This document shows, piece after piece, positions 29,775 through 37,155 of a stretch of DNA of 64,000 nt (the first letter of the stretch is position 1; each line of letters opens with the position of its first letter). The position numbers and the translations under genes are program-made. The stretch covers positions 1,984,001 through 2,048,000 of the forward strand of contig NZ_CP148752.1 of assembly GCF_040448305.1 (NCBI RefSeq). Reading direction: 5' to 3'. Under the pieces are notes generated by a model. The model did no database searches and had not been told where the DNA came from. It saw only the letters and a list, made by a program, of their open reading frames with translations. Origin of the DNA: Pseudomonas fluorescens (lineage in GTDB: Bacteria > Pseudomonadota > Gammaproteobacteria > Pseudomonadales > Pseudomonadaceae).

Positions 29775-30251
29775 TTATCCCAGTCGAATATTCAGGCTCT
29801 GAGCGTCCCCGGTGCGGGCGGCGCTGATCAGTTGTTGCCGCGATTGGGAGCTCAACGGGTTGATCCAGCTGACCACCGTGTGGCTACGACCTAGGCGCAG
29901 GGCTTCGCAGGTCAGTTGCTGGGCGCTCTGGGTGCCCCGCGGTTGCAGCAACAGAATGCGTTCGCGGTTGAGGCCGGCATCTCGCAACCAGGCTTGAGTC
30001 AGGCTGGCGGGCGGCGCGATCAGTGTCAGCCAGCGTGCGTCCTGGTCCTGGCTCAATTCCCTGAGGATCGGTGCCAGAAGGTTCAGGCAGTTCCCGGCTG
30101 CACCACGCAGTGACAGCTCGCTGAAAACGTCAGGTTCGGCGCTCCAGGGGGACTCGACTACGTCTTTCAGGATCGGCGCCAATGGCTGTGCCATGAACGC
30201 TTCGAACAACGGCAGTTGGGTTTGCTGTGGTGATGGCTGTGGGAACTGCAT
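29775..30251 (-). CDS. sulA: SOS cell division inhibitor SulA
   Basis: Inhibits FtsZ polymerisation during the SOS response. 158 residues; the conserved core is visible as WLTLIAPPASLTQAWLRDAGLN followed by the ILLLQPRG segment. AAAGGAGG precedes ATG 30251. It follows lexA by only 10 bases and shares its LexA-controlled promoter, the usual Pseudomonas arrangement. Confidence 0.93.
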   Translation of the reverse strand: MQFPQPSPQQTQLPLFEAFMAQPLAPILKDVVESPWSAEPDVFSELSLRGAAGNCLNLLAPILRELSQDQDARWLTLIAPPASLTQAWLRDAGLNRERILLLQPRGTQSAQQLTCEALRLGRSHTVVSWINPLSSQSRQQLISAARTGDAQSLNIRLG

Positions 30252-30261
30252 GGAGCCTCCT

Positions 30262-30870
30262 TTAGCGGCGAATGACGCCGACACTCAAGCCTTCGATCAC
30301 CAGTTCCTGGTCTTGAAGGTTCACTTCAATAGGGGCGAACTCGGGGTTCTCGGCGATCAGCCAGACTTTGCTGCCGTCACGCTTGAAGCGCTTGACGGTC
30401 ACTTCGTCGCCGATTCGCGCCACCACGATCTGGCCGTTACGGGCTTCGCGGGTGGTGTGGACCGCCAGCAGGTCGCCGTCGAAAATGCCGATATCCTTCA
30501 TGCTCATCCCGTGGACGCGCAGCAGGTAGTCGGCGCGCGGATGGAAGAAGGCGGGATTGATGTTGCAGGACTCTTCGATGTGTTGCTGCGCAAGAATCGG
30601 GGCGCCGGCCGCGACCCGGCCAATGATCGGCAGGGTGGAATCGTCGGCCTTGGCTTCGAAGCCGGGGATGCGGATGCCACGGGAGGCGCCAGGCGTCATC
30701 TCGATTGCACCCTTGCGGGCCAGAGCCTTGAGGTGTTCTTCCGCCGCATTGGGTGACTTGAAACCCAGTTCCTGAGCGATTTCCGCGCGGGTGGGTGGAT
30801 ACCCGTTGTCTTCCAGGCAGCGTTTGATGAAGGCCAGAATCTCTGCTTGTCGTGGCGTCAGCTTTAGCAT
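30262..30870 (-). CDS. lexA: LexA repressor
   Basis: SOS repressor and self-cleaving serine protease, 202 residues. N-terminal winged helix-turn-helix (PPTRAEIAQELGFKSPNAAEEHL, about 25-47), cleavage site Ala88-Gly89 in GRVAAGAP, catalytic Ser123 in HGMSM and Lys160 in VTVKRF, equivalent to E. coli Ser119/Lys156. Cleavage is triggered by RecA filaments. It is the first gene of the lexA-sulA operon and is autoregulated through the two boxes upstream. Confidence 0.98.
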   Translation of the reverse strand: MLKLTPRQAEILAFIKRCLEDNGYPPTRAEIAQELGFKSPNAAEEHLKALARKGAIEMTPGASRGIRIPGFEAKADDSTLPIIGRVAAGAPILAQQHIEESCNINPAFFHPRADYLLRVHGMSMKDIGIFDGDLLAVHTTREARNGQIVVARIGDEVTVKRFKRDGSKVWLIAENPEFAPIEVNLQDQELVIEGLSVGVIRR

Positions 30871-30880
30871 ATCGATCGCT

Positions 30881-30896
30881 CTGTTTTTTTATACAG
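30881..30896. promoter_or_regulatory. LexA box 1
   Basis: CTGT-TTTTTTAT-ACAG, a perfect match to CTGT-N8-ACAG, 11 bases before the lexA start codon. Confidence 0.93.
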
Positions 30897-30899
30897 TGA

Positions 30900-30915
30900 C
30901 TGGGATTATATACAG
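30900..30915. promoter_or_regulatory. LexA box 2 over the lexA -10 element
   Basis: CTGG-GATTATAT-ACAG, one mismatch to the consensus, centred 19 bases from box 1. It overlaps the minus-strand -10 hexamer TATAAT. Confidence 0.85.
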
Positions 30916-30932
30916 TAAGGCGGTCTTGGCAA
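30905..30932 (-). promoter_or_regulatory. lexA-sulA sigma-70 promoter
   Basis: Minus strand TTGCCA (30927-30932), 16-base spacer, TATAAT (30905-30910). LexA binding to box 2 would block the -10 element. Confidence 0.8.
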
Positions 30933-31040
30933 TGCTCCATTTTTCAGTCGCCGCCGGACGGTCGAACAGTCAGTGGATTGAAGCTTCGCCGTTGTGTGGT
31001 TAAATGTCTGACCGACCATTCCCGAAACGAACTGCCAGAC

Positions 31041-31069
31041 TTGACAATGCACAGGCTGAAACGTATGTT
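31041..31069 (+). promoter_or_regulatory. psrA sigma-70 promoter
   Basis: Consensus TTGACA (31041-31046), 17-base spacer, TATGTT (31064-31069). The -10 element is inside the first PsrA palindrome. Confidence 0.82.
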
Positions 31070-31084
31070 TCAAACAAGTGTTTG
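31058..31084. promoter_or_regulatory. Two overlapping PsrA operators
   Basis: GAAAC-GTAT-GTTTC (31058-31071) and CAAAC-AAGT-GTTTG (31071-31084) are each perfect palindromes of the PsrA consensus and share one base. They cover the -10 and start region, consistent with the autorepression known for P. aeruginosa psrA. Confidence 0.88.
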
Positions 31085-31099
31085 TCAGGCGGAGTAGCC

Positions 31100-31807
31100 A
31101 TGGCCCAGTCGGAAACCGTTGAACGCATTCTTGATGCAGCCGAGCAGTTGTTCGCGGAAAAAGGTTTCGCCGAAACCTCGTTGCGCCTGATCACCAGCAA
31201 GGCCGGTGTCAACCTGGCGGCGGTGAACTATCACTTCGGTTCGAAGAAGGCGTTGATTCAAGCGGTTTTCTCGCGGTTCCTCGGGCCGTTCTGCATCAGT
31301 CTCGATAAAGAGCTGGAGCGGCGCCAGGCCAAGCCCGACATCAAGCCCACTCTCGAAGAGTTGCTGGAGATCCTTGTCGAACAGGCACTGGTGGTGCAAC
31401 CGCGCAGTGGCAACGACCTGTCTATCTTCATGCGTTTGCTGGGGCTGGCGTTCAGTCAGAGCCAGGGGCACTTGCGTCGTTATCTGGAAGACATGTACGG
31501 CAAGGTGTTCCGCCGCTACATGATGCTGGTCAACGAAGCGGCGCCACGTATTCCCCCCATCGAACTGTTCTGGCGCGTGCACTTCATGCTGGGTGCGGCA
31601 GCGTTCAGCATGTCCGGTATCAAGGCCTTGCGCGCGATTGCCGAAACCGATTTCGGCGTGAACACCTCCATCGAGCAGGTCATGCGCCTGATGGTGCCAT
31701 TCCTGGCTGCCGGCATGCGTGCCGAGTCCGGTGTGACGGATGCGGCCATGGCCACGGCCCAGTTGCGTCCACGCAGCAAATCGACACCGGTTGCCGCCAA
31801 GGTTTAA
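31100..31807 (+). CDS. psrA: TetR-family regulator PsrA
   Basis: Fatty-acid-responsive regulator that represses fadBA and its own gene and activates rpoS in P. aeruginosa. 235 residues. N-terminal TetR helix-turn-helix: ERILDAAEQLFAEKGFAETSLR and KAGVNLAAVNYHFGSKKALI (about 10-55), then a helical ligand-binding domain. CGGAGTAGCC precedes ATG 31100. Adjacent to lexA and near fadBA as in P. aeruginosa. The two palindromes at its promoter strengthen the assignment. Confidence 0.95.
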   Translation: MAQSETVERILDAAEQLFAEKGFAETSLRLITSKAGVNLAAVNYHFGSKKALIQAVFSRFLGPFCISLDKELERRQAKPDIKPTLEELLEILVEQALVVQPRSGNDLSIFMRLLGLAFSQSQGHLRRYLEDMYGKVFRRYMMLVNEAAPRIPPIELFWRVHFMLGAAAFSMSGIKALRAIAETDFGVNTSIEQVMRLMVPFLAAGMRAESGVTDAAMATAQLRPRSKSTPVAAKV

Positions 31808-31965
31808 CCGCACACGGGTGGGCGCGGCAGCTGACATCCGCTAAGCTAGCCGCCCATGCCGACTCTCGTTCTGAACCCGTTTCCCATTGATATCGCCGAC
31901 CTGCCGGGCACTGTGCCAGGCGGCGAATCCGTGTGGGCCGGGTTAACTGTTATCAAGGAATTTTT

Positions 31966-32976
31966 ATGACTGCTGGCTTGCAAGGCTCGTTGATGGTGGA
32001 CGTCGCCGGTACCTGGCTGACGGCTGAAGATCGCCAATTGTTACGCCAGCCCGAAGTGGGTGGCCTGATCATCTTTGCCCGCAACATCGAGCATCCACGC
32101 CAGGTGCGTGAATTGAGTGCGGCGATCAGAGCCATTCGTCCGGATCTGCTATTGGCGGTGGATCAAGAGGGTGGCCGAGTGCAGCGCCTGCGCCAGGGTT
32201 TCGTGCGCTTGCCCGCCATGCGCGCCATTGCCGACAATCCGAACGCCGAATACCTGGCCGAGCAGTGCGGCTGGATCATGGCGACCGAAGTGTTGGCCGT
32301 TGGCCTGGACCTGAGCTTCGCCCCGGTGCTCGACCTCGATTACCAGCGCAGCGCCGTTGTCGGCACCCGTTCGTTCGAAGGAGATCCCGAGCGCGCTGCC
32401 TTGCTCGCGGGTGCATTTATCCGCGGCATGAACAGCGCAGGCATGGCCGCCACCGGCAAGCACTTCCCCGGTCACGGCTGGGCCGAAGCCGATTCCCACG
32501 TCGCGATCCCGAATGATGAGCGCAGTCTCGATGAGATCCGCGCCAATGATCTGGTGCCGTTTGCCAAACTGAGCAAGCAACTGGCCGCGGTCATGCCGGC
32601 CCACGTTATTTATCCACAAGTCGATTCCCAGCCCGCAGGTTTCTCCCGCCGCTGGTTGCAGGACATCCTGCGCGGCGAGTTGCAGTTCGATGGCGTGATC
32701 TTCAGTGACGACCTGTCCATGGCAGGCGCTCATGTGGTCGGCGATGCCGCCAGCCGTATCGAAGCGGCGCTGACTGCCGGTTGCGACATGGGCCTGGTGT
32801 GCAACGATCGCGCTGCCGCCGAACTGGCCCTGAGCGCTGCCCAGCGTTTGAAGGTCAAGCCTTCCGAGCGCATTGCGCGGATGCGCGGCCAGTCGTTCGC
32901 CAGTACCGAATACCGTCAAGACCCGCGCTGGCTGGCCGCTGTCGGCGCGCTCAAAGAAGCTCAATTGATTGATTAA
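31966..32976 (+). CDS. nagZ: Beta-N-acetylhexosaminidase NagZ
   Basis: Cytoplasmic glycoside hydrolase family 3 enzyme that removes GlcNAc from 1,6-anhydromuropeptides in peptidoglycan recycling and so generates the AmpR inducer. 336 residues. Visible: VDQEGGRVQRL, the catalytic His loop in KHFPGHGWAEADSH and the nucleophilic Asp in FSDDLSMAGA. CAAGGAATT precedes ATG 31966. mtnP follows 12 bases later on the same strand, so the two are probably cotranscribed. Confidence 0.96.
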   Translation: MTAGLQGSLMVDVAGTWLTAEDRQLLRQPEVGGLIIFARNIEHPRQVRELSAAIRAIRPDLLLAVDQEGGRVQRLRQGFVRLPAMRAIADNPNAEYLAEQCGWIMATEVLAVGLDLSFAPVLDLDYQRSAVVGTRSFEGDPERAALLAGAFIRGMNSAGMAATGKHFPGHGWAEADSHVAIPNDERSLDEIRANDLVPFAKLSKQLAAVMPAHVIYPQVDSQPAGFSRRWLQDILRGELQFDGVIFSDDLSMAGAHVVGDAASRIEAALTAGCDMGLVCNDRAAAELALSAAQRLKVKPSERIARMRGQSFASTEYRQDPRWLAAVGALKEAQLID

Positions 32977-32988
32977 GGACTGCTCGTT

Positions 32989-33726
32989 ATGACGGTTTAC
33001 GCGATTATCGGTGGCACTGGCCTGACTCAACTCGAAGGCCTGAGCATTCGCCAGTCACTGGCAGTGGACACGCCTTATGGCGCGCCTTCGGCCGACGTTC
33101 AGATCGGCGAGTATGCCGGCAAGGAAGTGCTGTTCCTCGCGCGTCACGGCCACCCGCATCGTTTTCCGCCGCATCAGGTCAACTACCGCGCCAACCTCTG
33201 GGCGCTGAAGCAGGCCGGTGCCGAAGCCATTCTGGCGGTCAACGCCGTGGGCGGCATCCATGCGGCCATGGGCACCGGGCATTTCTGCGTGCCGCATCAG
33301 TTGATCGACTACACCAGCGGTCGTGAGCACACCTACTTTGCCGATGACCTGGAACACGTTACCCATATCGACTTCAGCTACCCCTACAGCGAACCGTTGC
33401 GCCAGCAACTGATTGCGGCATTGGCGGCGGAAGGTGTGGGCTACAGCAGTCATGGCGTGTATGCCTGCACGCAAGGGCCGCGCCTGGAGACAGTGGCTGA
33501 AATCGCCCGGCTGGAGCGCGATGGCTGCGACATCGTCGGCATGACCGGTATGCCGGAAGCGGCCCTGGCCCGCGAGCTGGAACTGGATTACGCCTGTCTG
33601 GCGCTGGTGGTGAACCCGGCGGCGGGCAAGTCGACGGCGGTGATCACCATGGCCGAGATCGAGCAGGCATTGCATGACGGCATGGGCAAGGTGAAATCGA
33701 CATTGGCGCGGGTGCTCAAGGGCTGA
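32989..33726 (+). CDS. mtnP: S-methyl-5'-thioinosine phosphorylase (MTIP)
   Basis: Purine-nucleoside-phosphorylase-2 family enzyme of 245 residues. The P. aeruginosa orthologue at this locus acts on methylthioinosine, the deaminated form of methylthioadenosine, in methionine/polyamine salvage; I transfer that from position and family. Visible: phosphate-binding IGGTGLTQLEG, NYRANLWALKQAGAE, and the substrate loop in DIVGMTGMPEAALARE. AAGGACTGC precedes ATG 32989. Confidence 0.92.
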   Translation: MTVYAIIGGTGLTQLEGLSIRQSLAVDTPYGAPSADVQIGEYAGKEVLFLARHGHPHRFPPHQVNYRANLWALKQAGAEAILAVNAVGGIHAAMGTGHFCVPHQLIDYTSGREHTYFADDLEHVTHIDFSYPYSEPLRQQLIAALAAEGVGYSSHGVYACTQGPRLETVAEIARLERDGCDIVGMTGMPEAALARELELDYACLALVVNPAAGKSTAVITMAEIEQALHDGMGKVKSTLARVLKG

Positions 33727-33751
33727 GTCCCGCTTGGTACCGAGTTGACCT

Positions 33752-33842
33752 CATCGCGAGCAAGCTCGCTCCTACAGGTTCAGTGGCGTTCGTAGAATTT
33801 GCGTTCGACGCGGACACTGTGGGAGCGAGCTTGCTCGCGATG
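33752..33842. repeat. REPIN
   Basis: CATCGCGAGCAAGCTCGCTC and inverted partner about 40 bases apart, between the convergent mtnP and helicase genes. Confidence 0.92.
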
Positions 33843-33866
33843 GCGGACTAAAAAGCGCCGCAGATC

Positions 33867-36560
33867 TCAGCGCTTTTCGAGGTTTTCCGGCAGCGGCGCA
33901 AACAAGGCCTCGATATCATCGCTCTGCAGCTTCCAGTCCCCGGCCTTGCGCCCATCCAGCACGCCGGCCGCGAGGTCGGATTTTTCTTTTTGCAGGTGCT
34001 GAATCTTCTCTTCTACCGTGCCGCGCGCAATCATTTTATAAACGAACACCGGCTTCTCCTGGCCGATGCGATACGCGCGGTCGGTCGCCTGGTTTTCCGT
34101 CGCCGGGTTCCACCACGGGTCGTAATGAATCACCGTGTCCGCCTCGGTCAGGTTCAGGCCAACGCCACCGGCCTTCAGACTGATCAGAAATATCTGACGC
34201 TTGCCGCTCTGGAATTCCTTCACCGGGGTGCGGCGGTCGCGAGTTTGGCCGGTCAGCAGGGCGTAGGCCACGCCGCGTTTGTTCAGTTCGTCTTCGATCA
34301 GTGACAGCATCGAGGTGAACTGCGAGAACAGCAGGATCCGTCGACCTTCCTCGAACAATTCCTCGAGCATTTCCATCAGGCTGTCGAGCTTGCCCGACGT
34401 GCTGCCACGGCTTGGCAGGGTCGCCTCGTTGACCAGGCGCAAGTCGCAGCACACCTGACGCAGCTTGAGCAGTGCTTCGAGAATGATGATCTGGCTGCGG
34501 GCCACGCCTTTGCGGGTGATCTCGTCACGGACTTTCTTGTCCATGGCCAGGCGCATGGTTTCGTACACGTCGCGCTGGGCTTCGTTGAGTTCGACCCAGT
34601 GGATGATCTCGGTTTTCGGCGGCAACTCGGTGGCCACCTGTTCCTTGGTGCGGCGCAGCAGGAAAGGTTTGATCCGGCCGTTGAGGTGCTGGAGCCTGAC
34701 CTCGCTGGTGCGTTTTTCAATCGGCACGCGGTAATCGCGGTTGAAGCTTTTGACGTCGCCCAGCCAGCCGGGCAACAGGAAGTGAAACAGCGACCAGAGT
34801 TCACCGAGATGGTTTTCCAGTGGTGTGCCGCTCAGGCACAGGCGCTGTCGGGCATTGAGCTCGCGGGCAGCCTGTGCGGCCTTGCTGTTCGGGTTCTTGA
34901 TGTATTGCGCTTCGTCCAGCACCAGTATGTGCAATGGCTGCGCCGCCAGGCGTTCGACATCCTTGGGCAGCAGCGCATAGGTGGTCAGGATCAGATCGTA
35001 GTCAGCCAGCTTGTCGAAGTGCTTTTTGCGGCTGGCACCGTATAGCGCCAGTACCTTGAGCTGCGGCGTAAAGTGCGCCGCTTCGTCGAGCCAGTTGGGA
35101 ATCAGGCTGGTCGGCATCACGACCATGCACGGCCGATCGAGGCGGCCGGCGTTTTTCTCGCTCAGAACGTGCGCCAGTGTCTGCAGGGTTTTGCCCAGGC
35201 CCATGTCGTCCGCGAGAATTCCACCCACTTCCAGCTGCCGCAGCGACTGCATCCAGCTCAAGCCTTCGAGCTGATACGGACGCAGCGTCGCATTCAGGCC
35301 GTCCGGGGCGGTGGCCGTGTGGTCCTTGATGTCACGCAGGCGCTGGGCAAAGGTGCGGATCTGTTCGCCACCCTCCCAGAGCAGCGGCATATCTTCCAGC
35401 GGGTTCAGGCGCGTGGCATCGGCCTTGCTCAGGCGCAGCGTAGTGTCGCCGGGCTCTTGCAGGTAGAACTCGCCAAGGGTGGCCAGCACCGGTTTCAAGC
35501 GGCCGAAGGGCAGGGCGACTTGCAACGGGCCGTGCTCGGAATTCGGGCGATTGGGGATGTTGACCAGGATCAGCTCGTCGTCGCGGCGTCGGGCCAGGCG
35601 TTCCGGGTTGAGGATTTCGGTGTGGGAGCGCATCAGGTTGAGCAGGATCGGCAATAGGCTCAGGCGTTCGCCGTTGACGATGATCCCCAGTTCGAGATCG
35701 AACCAGTCGCGCTCCGGTGCCTGTTCGACCGTGGCGTACCAGTCGTCTACCGCGGTCAGGTCGAAACCGAAGTCCTCGTCGATCTGCAATTCCCAGCCCT
35801 GGGTGCGCAGCTTCGGCAGTTCATTGAGGGTAAAGGTCAGCCAGGCGCTGTCATTGACCATCTCGAACAGCTCGCCGGCACTTTCCGGCAAGGCCTTGCT
35901 TTGCCGGGTGGCGACTTTGAAGCCGAGGATTCGCAGCTGCTCGCGGTAGGACTGTTCCACTTCCGGGTGGCGTTTTATCCGCAGCGTCTGGGTTTCCTGG
36001 CGTATCAGGATGTCGGAGTTTTTCTGCCCGCAAACGTACTCATCCAGATAACTGAAGGACAGTGCCGCTCGATGCTGGATGTAGCGTTGCATCCGGCCGT
36101 TGCGCGGTTCGAATGCGCTGAATTCGATGCTCGCCAGCCACAGGCGCGGGACGGGCTGCACATTGTCCACCAGCACTTGCGGCGGGGCTTTCGGGCTGCG
36201 GTTTTCCAGGACTGCCTGGAGCTTTTCCAGGAGTTCGGCATCTTTGGCGGCAGCGGGGTAGTCGAGGGTTTCCTGCACTTGCAGGAGCACCGCTGCACAA
36301 TGTTTGCAGTTGTTGTGGACCGGGCAGGAGCAGGTGGCGTCGACCATCAGCAGCGTGCCTTTGGCTGACTCGCGCAGGCGAATGGTCTGACGGTAAACGT
36401 TACCGCCAGAGCCTTCGCAGGCGGCAATGATCGTGGCGTCGCCGGCCTCGACGATCCTGACACGATTCTCCAGCGCGTAACGGCGACCACGCTCCAGGCT
36501 CTGTTCCTTGAATCGGCTGACCCAGGATGGTGCCAGGGGTTTGCTCAGGGTCGCGGACAT
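33867..36560 (-). CDS. SWIM zinc finger and SNF2-type helicase/ATPase
   Basis: 897 residues. N-terminal SWIM finger with CSCPVHNNCKHCAAVLL at about 75-92, a middle region of unknown fold, then a Swi2/Snf2 ATPase: motif I ADDMGLGKTLQTLAH, motif II LDEAQYIKN, motif III LSGTPLEN, and in the C-terminal lobe LLFSQFTSMLSL, LNLTEADTVIHYDPWWNP and TDRAYRIGQ. Related to RapA/HepA-type DNA translocases; target unknown. It starts six bases after the upstream csiV-type gene and is probably cotranscribed. From memory, P. aeruginosa lacks this gene between mtnP and that gene. Confidence 0.92.
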   Translation of the reverse strand: MSATLSKPLAPSWVSRFKEQSLERGRRYALENRVRIVEAGDATIIAACEGSGGNVYRQTIRLRESAKGTLLMVDATCSCPVHNNCKHCAAVLLQVQETLDYPAAAKDAELLEKLQAVLENRSPKAPPQVLVDNVQPVPRLWLASIEFSAFEPRNGRMQRYIQHRAALSFSYLDEYVCGQKNSDILIRQETQTLRIKRHPEVEQSYREQLRILGFKVATRQSKALPESAGELFEMVNDSAWLTFTLNELPKLRTQGWELQIDEDFGFDLTAVDDWYATVEQAPERDWFDLELGIIVNGERLSLLPILLNLMRSHTEILNPERLARRRDDELILVNIPNRPNSEHGPLQVALPFGRLKPVLATLGEFYLQEPGDTTLRLSKADATRLNPLEDMPLLWEGGEQIRTFAQRLRDIKDHTATAPDGLNATLRPYQLEGLSWMQSLRQLEVGGILADDMGLGKTLQTLAHVLSEKNAGRLDRPCMVVMPTSLIPNWLDEAAHFTPQLKVLALYGASRKKHFDKLADYDLILTTYALLPKDVERLAAQPLHILVLDEAQYIKNPNSKAAQAARELNARQRLCLSGTPLENHLGELWSLFHFLLPGWLGDVKSFNRDYRVPIEKRTSEVRLQHLNGRIKPFLLRRTKEQVATELPPKTEIIHWVELNEAQRDVYETMRLAMDKKVRDEITRKGVARSQIIILEALLKLRQVCCDLRLVNEATLPSRGSTSGKLDSLMEMLEELFEEGRRILLFSQFTSMLSLIEDELNKRGVAYALLTGQTRDRRTPVKEFQSGKRQIFLISLKAGGVGLNLTEADTVIHYDPWWNPATENQATDRAYRIGQEKPVFVYKMIARGTVEEKIQHLQKEKSDLAAGVLDGRKAGDWKLQSDDIEALFAPLPENLEKR

Positions 36561-36566
36561 AGGGAA

Positions 36567-37145
36567 TCAGTCCGGAATTTCTTCGGGAGCTGCTCGGGGT
36601 GCGGGGGCGGTCAGCGAAGTGATCTTGATCAGCAGGCCGAGGTGGCCGTTGTCGAGGAAGTTCAGCTGGCCGTTCTTGGTGTGGCTTTCCTGTTTCATGC
36701 GCTCGCTGGCAGTCACCATGCCATTGGCGTCGAACTGGTTGACCCAGAAATCGGCGTCGACGTCGGTAAAGCGTCCCAGTTTCATGTTCAGTGTGCCCTC
36801 GATCGGGTACTGGCCATACTGTTCCTTGCCGTCGCTGATCGCCACTTTGCTGGCCGTTTCGCCGAGGGGCTGTTGCCAGGCCTTGTGCAGCAACACCGTG
36901 TAGTCGGCGCTGCTGGTGAGTTTTTCCACCTCGCCATTCAGGCTTGGCGTGCGCAGGCTGTCGGGGCTGACCGGTTGGGCGCCAGCCGCCCAGTCTTCCG
37001 GCGCGGCGCGGCTGACAATCGCCGGCACGGCGTTTTGACGGACCAGAATCATTTCGACCTGATACAGGTCATCGGCAAATGCCGTGGGTGCAATCAGCGC
37101 TGGTATCAGCAGGGTCAGCAAGGTCAGTGAGCGAAACAGGCGCAT
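36567..37145 (-). CDS. CsiV-type periplasmic protein
   Basis: 192 residues with a signal peptide (MRLFRSLTLLTLLIPALIAP, then TAFA before DDLYQ), followed by the family pattern DDLYQVEMILVRQ and a C-terminal GHLGLLIKIT strand. CsiV proteins (PF10972) were described in Vibrio as partners of peptidoglycan synthesis; the role in Pseudomonas is not established. It is 10 bases past the mfd stop codon, so mfd, this gene and the helicase form one run of genes on the minus strand. Confidence 0.82.
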   Translation of the reverse strand: MRLFRSLTLLTLLIPALIAPTAFADDLYQVEMILVRQNAVPAIVSRAAPEDWAAGAQPVSPDSLRTPSLNGEVEKLTSSADYTVLLHKAWQQPLGETASKVAISDGKEQYGQYPIEGTLNMKLGRFTDVDADFWVNQFDANGMVTASERMKQESHTKNGQLNFLDNGHLGLLIKITSLTAPAPRAAPEEIPD

Positions 37146-37155
37146 GCGGCGTCCT

